This document shows positions 1 to 11,704 of a stretch of 64,000 nucleotides of DNA, one piece after another (within the stretch, counting starts at the first letter, position 1; each line of letters starts with the position of its first letter). This DNA comes from Reticulascus tulasneorum (taxonomy: Eukaryota > Ascomycota > Sordariomycetes > Glomerellales > Reticulascaceae). Both the position numbers and the translations under genes were made by a program. Under the pieces are notes generated by a model. That model had not been told where the DNA came from, searched no databases, and saw nothing but the letters and a program-made list of their open reading frames with translations. The stretch lies in the NCBI GenBank assembly GCA_001557505.1, contig LSAX01000009.1:1736001-1800000 (forward strand). The letters run 5' to 3'.

Positions 1-571
1 CCAAACACCAAAATGCCAGCTCTCTTCCGACATTGGGCGTGAAGCACGTTAGCGTGACGGCTCCAGGGCCGACCTAGGCAAATGACCCGCCAGCAGTCTC
101 GTTCAGGCTCCCTTTTGCGGCGGCGCCGTTCTAGGTTGATCTAGAATGGTACCGCAAGGTAACTCAGAAGGATTTCCGAGGCTTACTTTGGCAATATATA
201 GCTGCATTCGGCGATTCTCCGTTACAGAGGCGCAGCCCGAGGAACTGAGAAGACCGCCTTTCGGGCGTCTTTTATAGCATATCTAGTCACGAGAATGGGA
301 CGAGCTGCGGCGCTCTCTTCCTCCCGCCTCTTGGGGGCGGACCTTTGGTTCGCGCTTGCCTGATGAGCCTTCAGCACAGAGAGTGCTTTTTGAGATGCAG
401 ACGGTCGTATGTTACTTTTGAGGTAGGATTGGGCTGAAGCTTGGTATAAATATCGACGTTGGGGACGTGAGTTTGGCTTACAACAGCCATTTCTTGCCTT
501 GAGATCTTTGTTCAAGATAATAATCAGATTTTAAGTAGTATCTGTAAACCACTATTGTGAAGACGCAAAAA
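1..571. other. intergenic, left edge
   Basis: No gene is supported here. The reading frames present lack family features and intron-exon logic. The last 200 bases are the presumed promoter and 5' leader of the small secreted protein that starts at 572. Confidence 0.5.
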
Positions 572-1070
572 ATGAAGTTCTCGATACTAGCTACGATTGC
601 AGTCTCGGCGTTGACTGCGACAAGCACTCCCATCCAGGAGCGAGCTCTCGGCGGCGTAGGTCACATCTCTCCACCATCCCCTCCCAATTCCTCGATTGCC
701 CAATCACCATACGCATATCAGCTTCTATAGGCAGCTGTTCTAACCTGGTCCCCCCCAGATCCTCACCTGCACCGGTCCCAACGCAACGGGCGAATGCCTC
801 TATAAGGTCTACGACTTGTATACGTGCTACGATCTCCCGGAGCCCTTCTACAGGAACATCAACACCTTCGCACCCGACGGCGAGCTTTTCGGTTGCTACC
901 CGCGCTACGCCGCATGCAACGATGTCTGCACCAGTCCCCAGGGGTGCACTTTCGGCGTCGTCAACTTCAGTTACCAGAACAAGTATAACCTGAGCGCCAT
1001 CGGCTGGGACACGTTGTTCAAGAGCTTTAGGTGCTTCAATGAGAAGCCGGCTGAAGTGTTACTGGAGTAG
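572..1070 (+). CDS. small cysteine-rich secreted protein (candidate effector)
   Basis: Two exons, 572-655 and 759-1070, are joined in phase 0 by an intron with GTAGG donor and CCCCAG acceptor, giving 131 residues. The start at 572 yields a typical signal peptide (MKFSILATIAVSALTATSTP) followed by a possible propeptide ending near QERA. The mature part has eight cysteines, clustered as CTGPNATGEC, YTCYD, GCYPRYAACNDVC and later GC and RC, and aromatic-rich spacers. I do not recognise a named family. Size, secretion signal and cysteine density are those of fungal secreted effectors or small extracellular proteins (inference). No transmembrane segment or catalytic motif is visible. The only close neighbour is the S-formylglutathione hydrolase gene on the same strand 510 bp downstream, with no evident functional link. 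Confidence 0.7.
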
Positions 1071-1579
1071 GTAGCTAGAGCGGGGGCAGCCTGCGAGGTT
1101 CGTGCGAAATACAACGAGAGTTTAGCTGTCCCCGTTCGGCACATTGACGTTGGCGGGTGTGGTGGTTTCATGGGTTACGAGACGGTGTGAAATCGGGGAC
1201 GATCGCCGGTTATTCAGAGTAACGTGATTCTCAGGTTCGAGTGGTCAACCGCAGCGTGTTCAAAAACGCCCTCGGCAGTTGAGTCCAGGGGAAAGACAGT
1301 GGAGGAGGCTCTAGCAACTCAACACTCTGTGGCCGGCGATGACGCCACTATTGCACTCGGACGCCATTTTAGGTGCCGGAGTGCGGGGACAAATTTGGTG
1401 GGGTAATTAATTGAGCCGATGAACGAAGCTCGACGTGAAACTAGCCTAGAAGACAAACTATCTCGTAGACTGCCTTGGATACCATTCTAATCACACAATA
1501 GACCTCTCTTGATAAACCCAATCTTTTCGTACAGCACTCCGATCCTGCGTACAAGACACATAACTACCTAGTAGTAACC
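1071..1579. other. intergenic spacer
   Basis: About 500 bp between two plus-strand genes. It should hold the 3' end of the secreted-protein gene and the promoter of the hydrolase. The short open frames inside have no recognisable domain. Confidence 0.5.
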
Positions 1580-2550
1580 ATGGCCTTCACAACCAAAGCT
1601 ACAATCGCCTCCTTTGGGGGCAAGCTTCTCAAGCTCTCCCACAAATCTACTACCACGGGCACCGACATGGCCCTCAACCTCTTCCTCCCCTCCCAGTCCA
1701 CCACTTCCCCTGTACCCGTCCTCGTCTACCTGTCCGGCCTGACCTGTACGCCGGACAACGCCACCGAGAAGGGGTTCTTCCAATATGCGGCCTCCCAGCG
1801 CGGCATCGCAGTTGTCTACCCGGACACGTCGCCCCGCGGCCTGGACCTGCCGGGCGAGAAGGACAGCTGGGACTTCGGCGAGGCGGCCTCCTTCTACATC
1901 GACGCGACGAGCGAGCCATTCGCCAAGAACTACAAGATGGAGAGCTACCTGACAGGCGAGTTCCTGGAGGTGCTGTTTGGGGAGTTCAAGCAGCTCGATA
2001 AGTCGCGTGTTTCCATCTCCGGGCATTCAATGGGCGGCCATGGCGCATTGACGTTGTACCTGAAGTATCCCTCTTTGTTCAAGAGCGTGAGCGCCTTTGC
2101 GCCGATTGCCAACCCGAGCCAGTGTCCTTGGGGGGAAAAGGCGTTTAAGGGGTATCTTGGGGAGGATAGGGAGGTATGGAAGAAGCACGATGCGACCGAG
2201 TTGGTGAAGGGGTGGAAGGGACCATTGAATGCTCTTATCGACGTGGTATGTTTATCCCCTCTGAAACTGCCAAGTCCGGCGAGGATGAAGTGGACAAGGT
2301 GCTCAACGTCAGCTAGGGTACTGGAGACAACTTCTACAAGCAGGGGCAACTACTCCCCGAGAACTTCGAGAAAGCGGTCAAAGATGCAGGATTGGATGGG
2401 CTGACGCTGCGATATCAAGACGTAGGTAATGTTCTCGCTGCTCGAGATCATCGAACTAACGACATTCAGGGGTACGACCACTCATACTTTTTCATGGCAT
2501 CATTCAGCGCGGACCATGTCAATCACGCCGCCAAGTTCCTGGGTGTCTGA
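1580..2550 (+). CDS. S-formylglutathione hydrolase (esterase D family)
   Basis: This cytosolic serine hydrolase cleaves S-formylglutathione to formate and glutathione, the last step of glutathione-dependent formaldehyde detoxification. Three exons (1580-2245, 2317-2421, 2470-2550) join in phase 0, giving 283 residues, close to the usual 280 or so. Introns have GTATGT..CTAG and GTAGGT..CAG borders. The start sits in ACCATGG. Visible motifs are an oxyanion-region segment YLSGLTCT near residue 50, the nucleophile elbow SGHSMGGHGAL near residue 148, the acid region GTGDNFY at the start of exon 2, and the catalytic histidine in GYDHSYFFM at the start of exon 3. All catalytic elements are intact. 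A single-exon reading would lose the histidine, which supports the spliced model. Confidence 0.93.
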
Positions 2551-2844
2551 AAGTTTTGAATTCGAAAAAGCTGGAATAAATCGATTAATGCGGCCGACGA
2601 TGTGCCATACCGACTCCCATTATGAACCAAAACAAAGTCATTGGCGCAATGTACATAGTGTGCGATTATACGCTGATATCCTCGTTCCTCCCACTCATGA
2701 GTTCGTGAAAACCATGAAGCATGTACGCCATGCCGAAAGAGCGCCGGCCCAAATGATGATGATGATGTTGATGATGATGGTAATGAAATGGTGATGATGA
2801 GACGACGTTAGTTAGTACGTTGTAGCAGAGGCCCAAGAAAGCGC
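2551..2844. repeat. convergent intergenic region with (ATG)n microsatellite
   Basis: This spacer lies between two genes that converge on it. A trinucleotide run of GATGAT type, interrupted twice, occupies about 2752-2799. It is likely 3' UTR or terminator sequence of both neighbours. No gene is seen. Confidence 0.6.
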
Positions 2845-5481
2845 CTAGCTTATCCGCCTCTCCACTTCCGCACTCAACCCTTCCTTCTCCAGCTTAGCCC
2901 GCATCTCCGCGTCCGCCTCTTTCCGTATCCGAATGTACGCCAACTTCTCGAAACGGCTGAGCGCCTTCCACCAGTGCTGTCCCGCTTCGTGCTCCCCGAT
3001 GCGTTCCAGGAGGTCGGCGGTCCTGATTCGCACGTCGCGGTCCTTGTGAAAGAGGCCGAGGGCGATGTAGAACAGACCGGCATGTGATTCCGGAGCCACT
3101 GTCAAGAGGAGGCAGATCTCGTCGTACGAGTAGACGTACTTGGAGAATGCCAAGTAGATATCCCTGCTTTGGAAAGGGTTCAGCCGCTGCGTTCGCAGGC
3201 GGTCATGCATATGATGCAGGTCGATGCCTTTGAGCGGTCTGATGGTGTATAACTGTGCGAGATCCTGCAACCAAAGTTAGTGGCGGGTCCGAGACGAATT
3301 GTGAGTCGCGGCATACCTGGATGAAGCTATAGTAACTTCTCGTGTTCCTCCATCCCTCGATTCTCGTCACGTTACCAGCCAATTCCTTATGCTTGGACAC
3401 CTCGTCGGCCCAAACGTAGCCATGGCCGTTGAAACCAGACGTTCCTGTGTCCAGATCCTCGCCGCCGATATACAGAGCACTCGCCCCATAAACGCTCTCT
3501 TCGAATGCGGCGGCTATCCGTGTAAACTTGATAACCCAATCCCTCCATTTAGCTCGTATGACCCGTTCGCCGTGACGGGCAGCGATGCTCCGCTGGATAT
3601 CTTGCATGAAAGCGGCGTCTCCGGTGAGGTCGCCAGTGGCTGCATCCTTGGATGTACCACCGACAAGCCCTGCGTAAGATGGGTTCTGCTGCTGGAAGTA
3701 TATCATCCCTTCAGTAATGCCGGAAGCCTCGATCTTGCTGCTGATCTTTACCCGCCCACTGGGAAGATCACACAACACATCCCACCATTCGGGATGCAGC
3801 TCAAAGGTCGGATTCGTTACTCCGGCTATAAAACCCGGAACGTTCAAGAGGTCATCAATCTTCGTCAAGTCGGTATATGGGAAGGCATGCCGCGTAAAGC
3901 CCCTGAGAACGCCGCCGGAAGCCAGCGCGCACGCTGCAAGAACCGCTTCCGCCACGTCCCCTGATGGCATGTTGTGACCCAGGAATATTACCCGCTTCTG
4001 CGTCAGCAAAGCGTTAGCTAGCACAATGACGGGGTGTGTGTGAACGCCATTGGACGTGAGATGCGGGTGAAGGGCGAATGGCTGCGGCGACTTTCGGTGC
4101 GACTCTGAGAACTTTTGTATCAGTTTAATCAAGGAAAAGTCGCCAACGGTTTCCGGCATGATCGCGACCGGAACCTTGATGGGAATCGGGATGCCCTTGT
4201 ACATCACTTTGCTCTCGAACTCGTGGGTATCCCGTGGTACCGAGTATACCGATTGCCCCTCAAAGTGCGCCTTTGTCCCAGCCCTCGAGATTCCTGGTGG
4301 CTTCGGGGGGCTGCGACTTGCATCAAAAGGTTGGTCGGAAATGTGTTCGCCTCGGTCTTCGGCTATCCGCATTTGAATCATTTGCTCAAATTTCTCCACA
4401 AACAGGTCCTTGTTGTCGCTGGCCAGCAAAAGATGCCTCTCCAGCAAGCTGAGCTTCGGCATCAAGGACAAATCCATCGCATTTACGGCGTCGTATAACA
4501 TGGCCAGGGTCTCTGGTACAGGCGACTTGAAGTACTCCTCCAAGGCTAATAATAGAAGAGGCTTGCATGTCTTAGCTGAGTGAACCATGAAGACAAGGAA
4601 GGATTGCTCACCTTATAGATGTGGAGGAAAGGATGTCGTGTGCAGATCGCCATCGCCTTTACAACAGCGCCTCGTTTCACGGCTTTGTCTTGTTTTGTGT
4701 TGACCAGATTCAACACGTATATTAGTGGCGGGCCTTCTCCGCCCTCGGGCTCACCATCACTTGACTCCTCATCGTCCCAGTCGTCCACGTCGGGGTCGTC
4801 ATCATCGTCGTCTTCATCATCATAGTCATCCTCGTCTTCTTCGTCAATTATGCCGGCAGCCCTATTCCGTTGTCTTTTTCTCCTCCTCCGCCTCTCTTCC
4901 TTTGCATTCCGTTCCTGGTCTTCCTCCTCTTGGCTACTGTCTTTGTGGAGGAAAAACATGGTCCAGTCTTGGTTGCGCACGTGGGCTTGGTCCGGTAACA
5001 TGAGTTCTGCTAGCATATGCTCGTCTCCAGTGATGGCAACCGGGTACTGATGCTCCATGACCGGTCCACGGTCGATGTCGAAGGACGCGACCAAGATGTA
5101 CTCAACATGGTTTTCGGTAGACCCCCTTGGATATTGGGAACGAAGCTTTCTGGGAGGGTGCGCATCCGGGTTGTACCGTCGCGTGCCAGACAGCGACGAG
5201 TGTTGCGAAGAAACGCCGGTAGACGGAGTCTTGGACTTTGAGCTCGGATTCGACGACCGGTCCGTCTCCGCGATGGGCGGCGGCTGTGGGGATCTCGACG
5301 GTCTGGAGTTGTTAGACATTTGCGACGGTGAACGCGAGTTGGAGGCGGGGAAGTTCGAAAGCGAGGTTCGACGGTTCGGCCACGGTCCATTCTGCTGCTG
5401 TTGCTGCTGCTGCTGCTGAAAGGTGTTGTTACTGCTGAGGTTGCGCGTCAGGAACGGCAGTGCGGTCTGAGTAGACGCCAT
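2845..5481 (-). CDS. AFI1: Afi1/SPA-type polarity protein (Arf3-interacting family)
   Basis: Read on the minus strand in three exons, 5481-4612, 4570-3317 and 3264-2845, all junctions in phase 0, giving 847 residues. After a disordered N-terminus with a nine-residue polyglutamine tract (residues 22-30), the Afi1 domain begins near residue 125 ([20 protein letters not shown]). It is interrupted by a basic stretch and an Asp/Glu-rich insert at about 205-250. Exon 2 resumes at the conserved [10 protein letters not shown] and contains the SPA region near residues 450-550 ([36 protein letters not shown]). Yeast Afi1 binds Arf3 and helps polarise it at the cortex; the family is related to DENN-type proteins such as Avl9 (established). 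The exon 2 acceptor at GCTAAG|ACATGC is the only choice that keeps phase. Its divergent neighbour is the light-chain gene 1.3 kb away. Confidence 0.88.
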
Positions 5482-6747
5482 GATTGATCTTCAATTGCGC
5501 TGTAGATCGAGTTCGAGAGAGTCGTGCGCACGTCGGATCTTAAGCCATTGACCGCAAACGTCTGGTACGGGTGTTTCTCCTGTTTCCAATAGGATCTCGC
5601 TAGATCAGCAGCATCGATCCAGCCAAATACGACACTAGGTATGCGACATGAACGTTTATGGTCGAAGAAAGGGAGCCGGTCGCTTCAAGCAAATCAGGAG
5701 GAGGGGATGTCGATTCACAGAGGCAGCGGCCGAACGGTCAAGCCCAAGGATGACAGAAACTTGGGGACGGAACCAGGACCGAGCGGGCAACGGGGCACAG
5801 AGAAGAGATGGAATAGCGTATTGCTTGACTGTCAATGCTTGTTGAATGAGTGCTGGACCGAGACATGATCTGCTACAATGTTTCCATGGACCAGAAACAC
5901 CAGAAACACCACGCTGGGAACTCCTGACAGGGGTACGATATCGAAGGTGTGGTGGTTTAAAATGGGCTGTCGACCGATGTGGGAATTGCCTGTGCTTTCC
6001 CATTCCCTCCGTGGCCCACCACCCCCCTTCCTCTCGTCCCCCAGTCTTCCGCCCCCTGATCTATGGCGTGTCGCCCGCTCCTAGATTAAAGCCGTGTGCC
6101 CTCTCTTTTCCCCTCTCTCTGTGCCCTCCTGGCTTCGCGCACTAGGGATAAGGTCCCCTGCTGTCAAATAGAACTTAAATTCGCTTAGCGCCTAGGGTCC
6201 TGACTCGAAACCCCTGTGGCTTGCCGCATGCTTTGTGGTGATTCAGTGAGAGGTGTGGCTGCCGTGAGCTGCCATGGTGCAGTGCCGTTTTGGTGCTTCG
6301 GGAGCTTCCTTGTGCGCCACACTCACAAGCCACACTTCCCCTCCAAATGCACCCATGCAAGGCTATGGTTGTCATGGGCAAAAATAAAAAGCAGATTTGT
6401 TTACTTTCAAGCTGAGAATGTGGGATGAACCTAATAAATCGGGCTTCCATTACTAACTCAATCCGATCAGCAATCCGAACAAATCACCGCAAATCGTCGC
6501 AAAAGAATTCAATCGCTTGTTGTCCTGCAGATTGCAATTTCAGAAAGCAGCAGTCGTCTTCATTCCAGAGTTTCGCTGCTGGAGTTGAATGGTCTTGCCA
6601 TATTATCAGACAAACACGCCCTCCATCTAACCAGCCACTTGAACAGCCACCCGACAGACACATCGAGTAATGGTAAGTCCGGTCCGGGAGAAGAGCCGCA
6701 CTTTCTTCTGAAGTCCAGAACCCTGACTTTGATGCATGTCGTAGGCA
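5482..6747. other. divergent intergenic region
   Basis: About 1.27 kb between the Afi1-type gene (minus) and the EF-hand gene (plus), so it contains both promoters and 5' leaders. Pyrimidine-rich stretches near 6015-6130 are typical of fungal promoters. An ATG at 6670 directly followed by a GTAAGT donor may be a mini-exon of the downstream gene, with an acceptor at 6744. No other gene is supported. Confidence 0.5.
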
Positions 6748-7638
6748 ATGTCAGCTCAATACAAGCCGTCACCACTGGGCTACGGCTCTCCTCGCAGCTC
6801 CCCTTTCCGACGACCCGAATCCCCAGTATCTCCTTCGCCATTGCGGCATACCACGCCCTCCGTGTCTCCATCGAAGCCGGGCCACATAACCGGCACAGCG
6901 AGGTATGCGAATCCGACAACTCCAACTGATACCGCAGAAAGTTGGACTCCAAGAGTGCGCACGCCAGCAGCAGACAACATGCAGCCATCGCCACAAAGAA
7001 ACCCCGCTCGAGCAGAGCCGGTAAAATCAATCAGCCACGGCAATGCTCTCTCGCAACTACAACCTGCACAAGTCAGGACTCTCCGAGAAGGTTTCCAGAT
7101 ACTAGACCGGGACAGTGACGGCACCATCAATAGGGAGGACGTTGCCGACATGTTGAACCAACTTGGTATGTGACTTCACCCGCGCCCGCAACAAGAAGGC
7201 CGGATCGCTAACAAAACTGCAGGACTCCCATCCAACCCGTCCGACGTAACTCAATTCTTCCCGCCATCCGCACCGCAAACGATGACTCTGGCTGCGTTCC
7301 TGAATTCGATAGCAACGACGTTGGCATCCTTGTCGCCGTCATCTGAACTTCTTTCTGCCTTTTCAGCATTTGACGATGACGACAGCGGTCAAGTGGACCT
7401 GGCCGAGCTGCGCGATGCCTTGCTGAACACGGCCCCCGAACCTGGTGAGCGGCCACTAACCGAAAGAGAGGTAGACAAGGTGATCAACGGTTTCACGGGA
7501 CGGAGAGCCTTCAATCGCAGCATGAATGGAGGTCTAGGGAAGCGAGGGGAGGTCTTCAAGTACCAAGACTTTGTCAACTCGATTATGGGTTCAAACGGAG
7601 CGTCTGAGCCTGCGTCGACGGAAGGATCTGAAGATTGA
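6748..7638 (+). CDS. myosin regulatory light chain-like EF-hand protein
   Basis: Two exons, 6748-7165 and 7223-7638, joined in phase 1 (GTATGT..GCAG), give 277 residues. A Ser/Pro-rich disordered N-terminal extension of about 105 residues precedes a calmodulin-like core. EF-loop 1 near residue 118 is DRDSDGTINRED, with Asp at position 12 as in myosin regulatory light chains. A second canonical loop, DDDDSGQVDLAE, is near residue 185, and the C-terminal half is degenerate. The single divalent site at EF1 plus a phosphorylatable N-terminus suggests the fungal regulatory light chain (Rlc1 type) of type II myosin in the contractile ring. Another light chain is possible. An alternative start uses a mini-exon ATG at 6670-6672, spliced at 6744 and adding two residues. 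Confidence 0.75.
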
Positions 7639-9546
7639 TGGACTGTTTCGCCATCCAAGCTGGAGGAGATTGGTGACGTATGGCGGGGAAACGGATGCTG
7701 ATGCCGCGAGCGGAATCGAAGCCTGGCTCCCCTAGATATCACTGATTGGCGTTGCATAATTTTATACTCGTGTTCATGGGATTAGGGTCCCAGGAAGGGA
7801 TGGATGATGGTTGGGTTGGGCATAATTTCGGCTAGCTATGAATACGACTATTCGTTGTTTACGGTATCCGTTTGCTGGTGCAGCTTCCTCGCAGTTATTA
7901 CGGGGCTAGCCTCAACTCTACTGTACCGTGATTCAAAGGAGATGTTCCTCCCAAAGACTTGCTGCACCAACCACAGACGGCTGCATCAAACAAAGCCGAG
8001 TACGTAAGCTGCATGCGAAGTTGGCCCCTGCGTTGCATTGCTCTGATGAATATCCGCCGTAGTATGGAGGGAGGCTGGGGGGAGTTGTGGCAGTTCTCAG
8101 GACACCTGGAGCCCGTCGTTCTAGCGTGCCCTGGCTAGGCAGGCACAGGGAAGAGAAGCCTAACAATTATTAGGTAGAAAGGAGTCCAGGCAGTCGAGTT
8201 CCGGGCACTTCAGCTGGAAGGATTTGGGCTTTTGGCTGGCAAACAAGGCTGATTCGCAGGGCCCCGGCTTCCCTACCCCACCGAACCTTCGAGAACCGGC
8301 CCGCTGGGTGGCACAAGGGAATAGCCGTTTCGTGCATTACCTCGATAAGACGATTATTTTTTATATTGACATGTCCCGAAATCCAATTTCCAGGCGCTCT
8401 TCATTTGCCAGTACCACTAATCTGTAGTGGCACAAGACCACTCTCGTCAATCCCTTAGGCTTGGTGGCAACACACCACACCACACACGCGGACACAAACG
8501 CCCTGAAAGCATCTTGGTTACCGTACCAGCAGCGTCTCTCTGCATAATCTCTCCGTCCATTGGATGTCGACGAATTAATTCAAGTGGCTAGCAACAGAAC
8601 CACTGATGGACCGACCGCTGTTGATCGGCCCAGAAACTGTGCAGGATAAACAACGCACAAAATTCCCCCTGTTCCATTGGCTCCGAGCCCTGCTGGCTTG
8701 GTTGAACGGGCATCGTGTGGGGGGTGGCTGCTGGTCACCGTCACATCCGCTGCCGGCCACGTTTTGCTGCCACCTGCAAGTAGCTAGTACATGGGAAACC
8801 GTGGTCGGTTCATCAAATTTATTCGCTGGCTTTGCCCCCCCCAGCCTGCTCACATTTTCGTCAATGACTGGTGACGGAGCATACTTGCCCAGACGCCCAT
8901 CAGTTATTTTTACGCTGGCCGTGTGCAAATTGTAGAAAATGTGCAGAGCTGATAAATCGTGGCCGTAACCCCCCGTGTCTAGAATATTTCATCTCATCCG
9001 ACTACGGGGGTTCTAGAAAGAGAGCGCGCGCAAGACAGACAGAGCGTGCGAGTGAGAGAGAAGAGAGCGATACGTAACTGGCTTTGAAGCCCCGGGCGAC
9101 TTTTAAACTTTCTTCTCCTCTCTCTTCACGTCCGTCCCATATCTTGTTGATTCTCATTGTCCAAGCCCTTTTCTCTCTCTGGCATTACTGTTCTTGTGCT
9201 TTGCCCCCTTTTTATTTATTTATGAGGGTAGTCTTGCTCGTTACCTGAGAAGCCCTTCCCGTCCATTTCTACCGAGTACGCCGTACACGCGCGCACACGA
9301 GTCGTAGTGCAACCGCTACCTTACACCACCAGCAGCTTCGGGGTCGCTTTTTCCCTTCGCTAGACTGAACCCTTTTTTTTTTTTGTTCCTAATGCGCCTT
9401 TGAAGCATCAGATACAACAAGCGGGCATAACCTTGCAACGAAGTCTTCGGGGCCTCCTTACCTAATCGAAGCAAAGCCTCCGGCCCAGGACATCCACCAC
9501 CCCCCCCCCCCCCCCCTCTACGACTAGGTAGCCAAAAGTCTCATCA
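7639..9546. other. long intergenic region upstream of the J-protein gene
   Basis: Nearly 1.9 kb with no convincing gene. The last 500 bases are strongly pyrimidine-rich, carrying CT/TC runs near 9110-9190, a T run near 9373-9383 and a run of 17 C at 9500-9516 just before the start codon at 9547. This looks like a long promoter with an extended 5' UTR for the co-chaperone gene. Confidence 0.55.
9500..9516 (+). repeat. poly-C tract in the 5' leader
   Basis: Seventeen consecutive cytosines lie about 30 bases before the start codon of the TPR/J-protein gene. Such homopolymers vary in length between isolates and are prone to sequencing error. Confidence 0.85.
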
Positions 9547-11704
9547 ATGAAGCTCTTCACCAAAAAGTCGTCCAAAAAACACCCCACTCAGGACGACGAA
9601 GAAGAGGACGAAAACCAACGGTCGGAGTCTTCCTCGCCCACAAAGTCCCCAACCAAATCCCCGACTAAAAAGTCGACTCGACCCGCTTCGCCCGGCTTAC
9701 GAGAAACAAAGCCGCGGAATTCTCGTTCGTTCCCTCGACAGTCCACCGACCCAGGCTCTCCCTCTTCGCGACGGCACAAAATCGACCTGAACACACATCC
9801 GCTCAATCTTCCACCAGAGGAAAGAAAAAGGCTGTCGGCCTTATCCACATCCGCCATGAGTGGCCGTAGCTCCCCCGTACCGATGGAGATCGACCGGGAA
9901 TCCAGCGCTGCTCCGTCGTCCCCCCCTCCACCGCAACCCAAGGCCCAAACCTCCTTTGCTGTCCCTGTCCCGAATGGCACTAATACGCCTACCAACGAGG
10001 ATGGCCCGGTTCCCCCTCCTCACAAGTCCAATCCGTCGAGTCCGGTTCCTTCGGCTGAAGACGAGGCTGAGGCTTACAAGGCCGCTGGCAACAAGTTCTT
10101 CAAAGACAGGGACTACAAGAATGCCATTATACAGTATACTAAAGGTAGTTTCAGCCTCGCATCCCCTTAGAGTTGGGCCCCATTGCTAATCCGAGACTAG
10201 CTGTCATATTAATCCCCGACTCTGCCACGTACTTGAGCAATCGCGCGGCAGCGTACATGTCTAATGGCCAATATGAGGCTGCATTGGAAGATTGCACCCG
10301 CGCTGTGGACTTGGATCCTCAAAACCCCAAGATTCTTCTTCGATTGGCTCGGATATACACAAGCATGGGGCAACCAGAGGAAGCTCTTCTCACCTTCGGC
10401 AGAATCCAGCCTCCGCCATCCGCGAAGGATATGGCTCCGGCAAAGGAGATGCTTCAGCACTTCAAGGCAGCTCAAGACGCTCTCCACAACGGGACTGCTG
10501 GTTCCATGGTTCTCCATGCTCTCGACCAAGCAGAACGACTGATCGGCATTGGTGCCATGAAACCTCGAAAATGGCAGATTATGCGGGGCGAGGCTTATCT
10601 CAAGATGGGCACTGTTAACGCTCTGGGCGAAGCGCAGAACATAGCCATGTCGCTCTTGAGAAGTAATAGTCAAGATCCCGAGGCTCTTGTGCTTCGAGGG
10701 CGAGCTCTTTATGCCCAAGGAGAAAACGACAAGGCCATCAACCATTTCCGAAAAGCCATTAGTTGCGACCCGGATATGATGGCCGCTGTCAAGTGGTTGA
10801 GAATCGTCCAGAAATTAGAGAGGATGAAGGAGGAAGGCAATCAGGACTACAAGGCTGGCCGGTGGCAAGCTGCCATCGATAAATACAGCGCGGCACTGGA
10901 GATTGATCGGACGAACAGAGGGACCAACTCGAAGATTCTACAGAACAGAGCCCTTTGCAGACTCAAGCTCAAGAAGTTTGACGAAGCTATTGCTGACTGC
11001 GACCGGGCTATTAGCCTTGATCCTTCATACACAAAGGCGCGGAAGACCAAGGCCAATGCCCTAGGTCAGGCCGAAAGGTGGGAAGATGCTGTGCGAGAAT
11101 GGAAGTCAATTCAGGAACTTGAACCTGAGGATCGCACCATTGCCAAGGAAGTCAAGAGGGCTGAGCTTGAGCTCAAGAAAAGTCAACGCAAGGATTATTA
11201 CAAGATTCTTAACGTTGAAAAGAATGCGGATGATGGCGCCATCAAGAAGGCTTACCGCAAGCTGGCCATTATTCATCACCCCGACAAGAACCCCAACGAC
11301 GAGCAAGCTGCCGAACGGTTCAAGGATATTGGCGAAGCCTATGAGACCTTGAGCGATCCTCAGTGAGTACCCCCCCCCCCAGTGTGAAGCACCAAACAAG
11401 CATCTAACATATCCATAGGAAGCGAGCTCGCTATGATAGTGGGGACGACCTTGTCGACATGTCTGACATGTTTGGTGGCGGCGGCGGGGGTGGTATGGGG
11501 GGCATGCCTGGTGGCATCGACCCCGAAATCCTCTTCAACATGATGGGTGGCGGTGGAGGCTTCAGCGGTGGTGGCTTCGGTGGTGGCGGCGGAGGAGGTG
11601 GATTCCCTGGCGGCGGGGCTACCTTCTCTTTCCCTGAAGGGGGAGGTGGTCGACCTCGAGGAGGGTTTGGCGGAAGACAGGGAGGATTCAACTTCGCGGC
11701 TTGA
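9547..11704 (+). CDS. TPR repeat plus J-domain co-chaperone (DNAJC7/Tpr2-like)
   Basis: Three exons, 9547-10144, 10201-11362 and 11419-11704, with consistent phases (GTAGTT..CTAG; GTGAGT..ATAG), give 681 residues. The first 175 residues are disordered and Ser/Pro-rich with [13 protein letters not shown] repeats. TPR motifs then run from about residue 178 to 525 ([60 protein letters not shown]). The J domain is near residues 530-595 with the HPD tripeptide intact. A Gly/Phe-rich tail ends in GGFNFAA. TPRs bind the C-terminal EEVD of Hsp70 and Hsp90 while the J domain stimulates Hsp70 ATPase, so the protein probably moves clients between the two chaperones in the cytosol (family knowledge). The upstream ORF alone would lack most TPRs, which supports splicing at 10144/10201. 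Confidence 0.92.
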
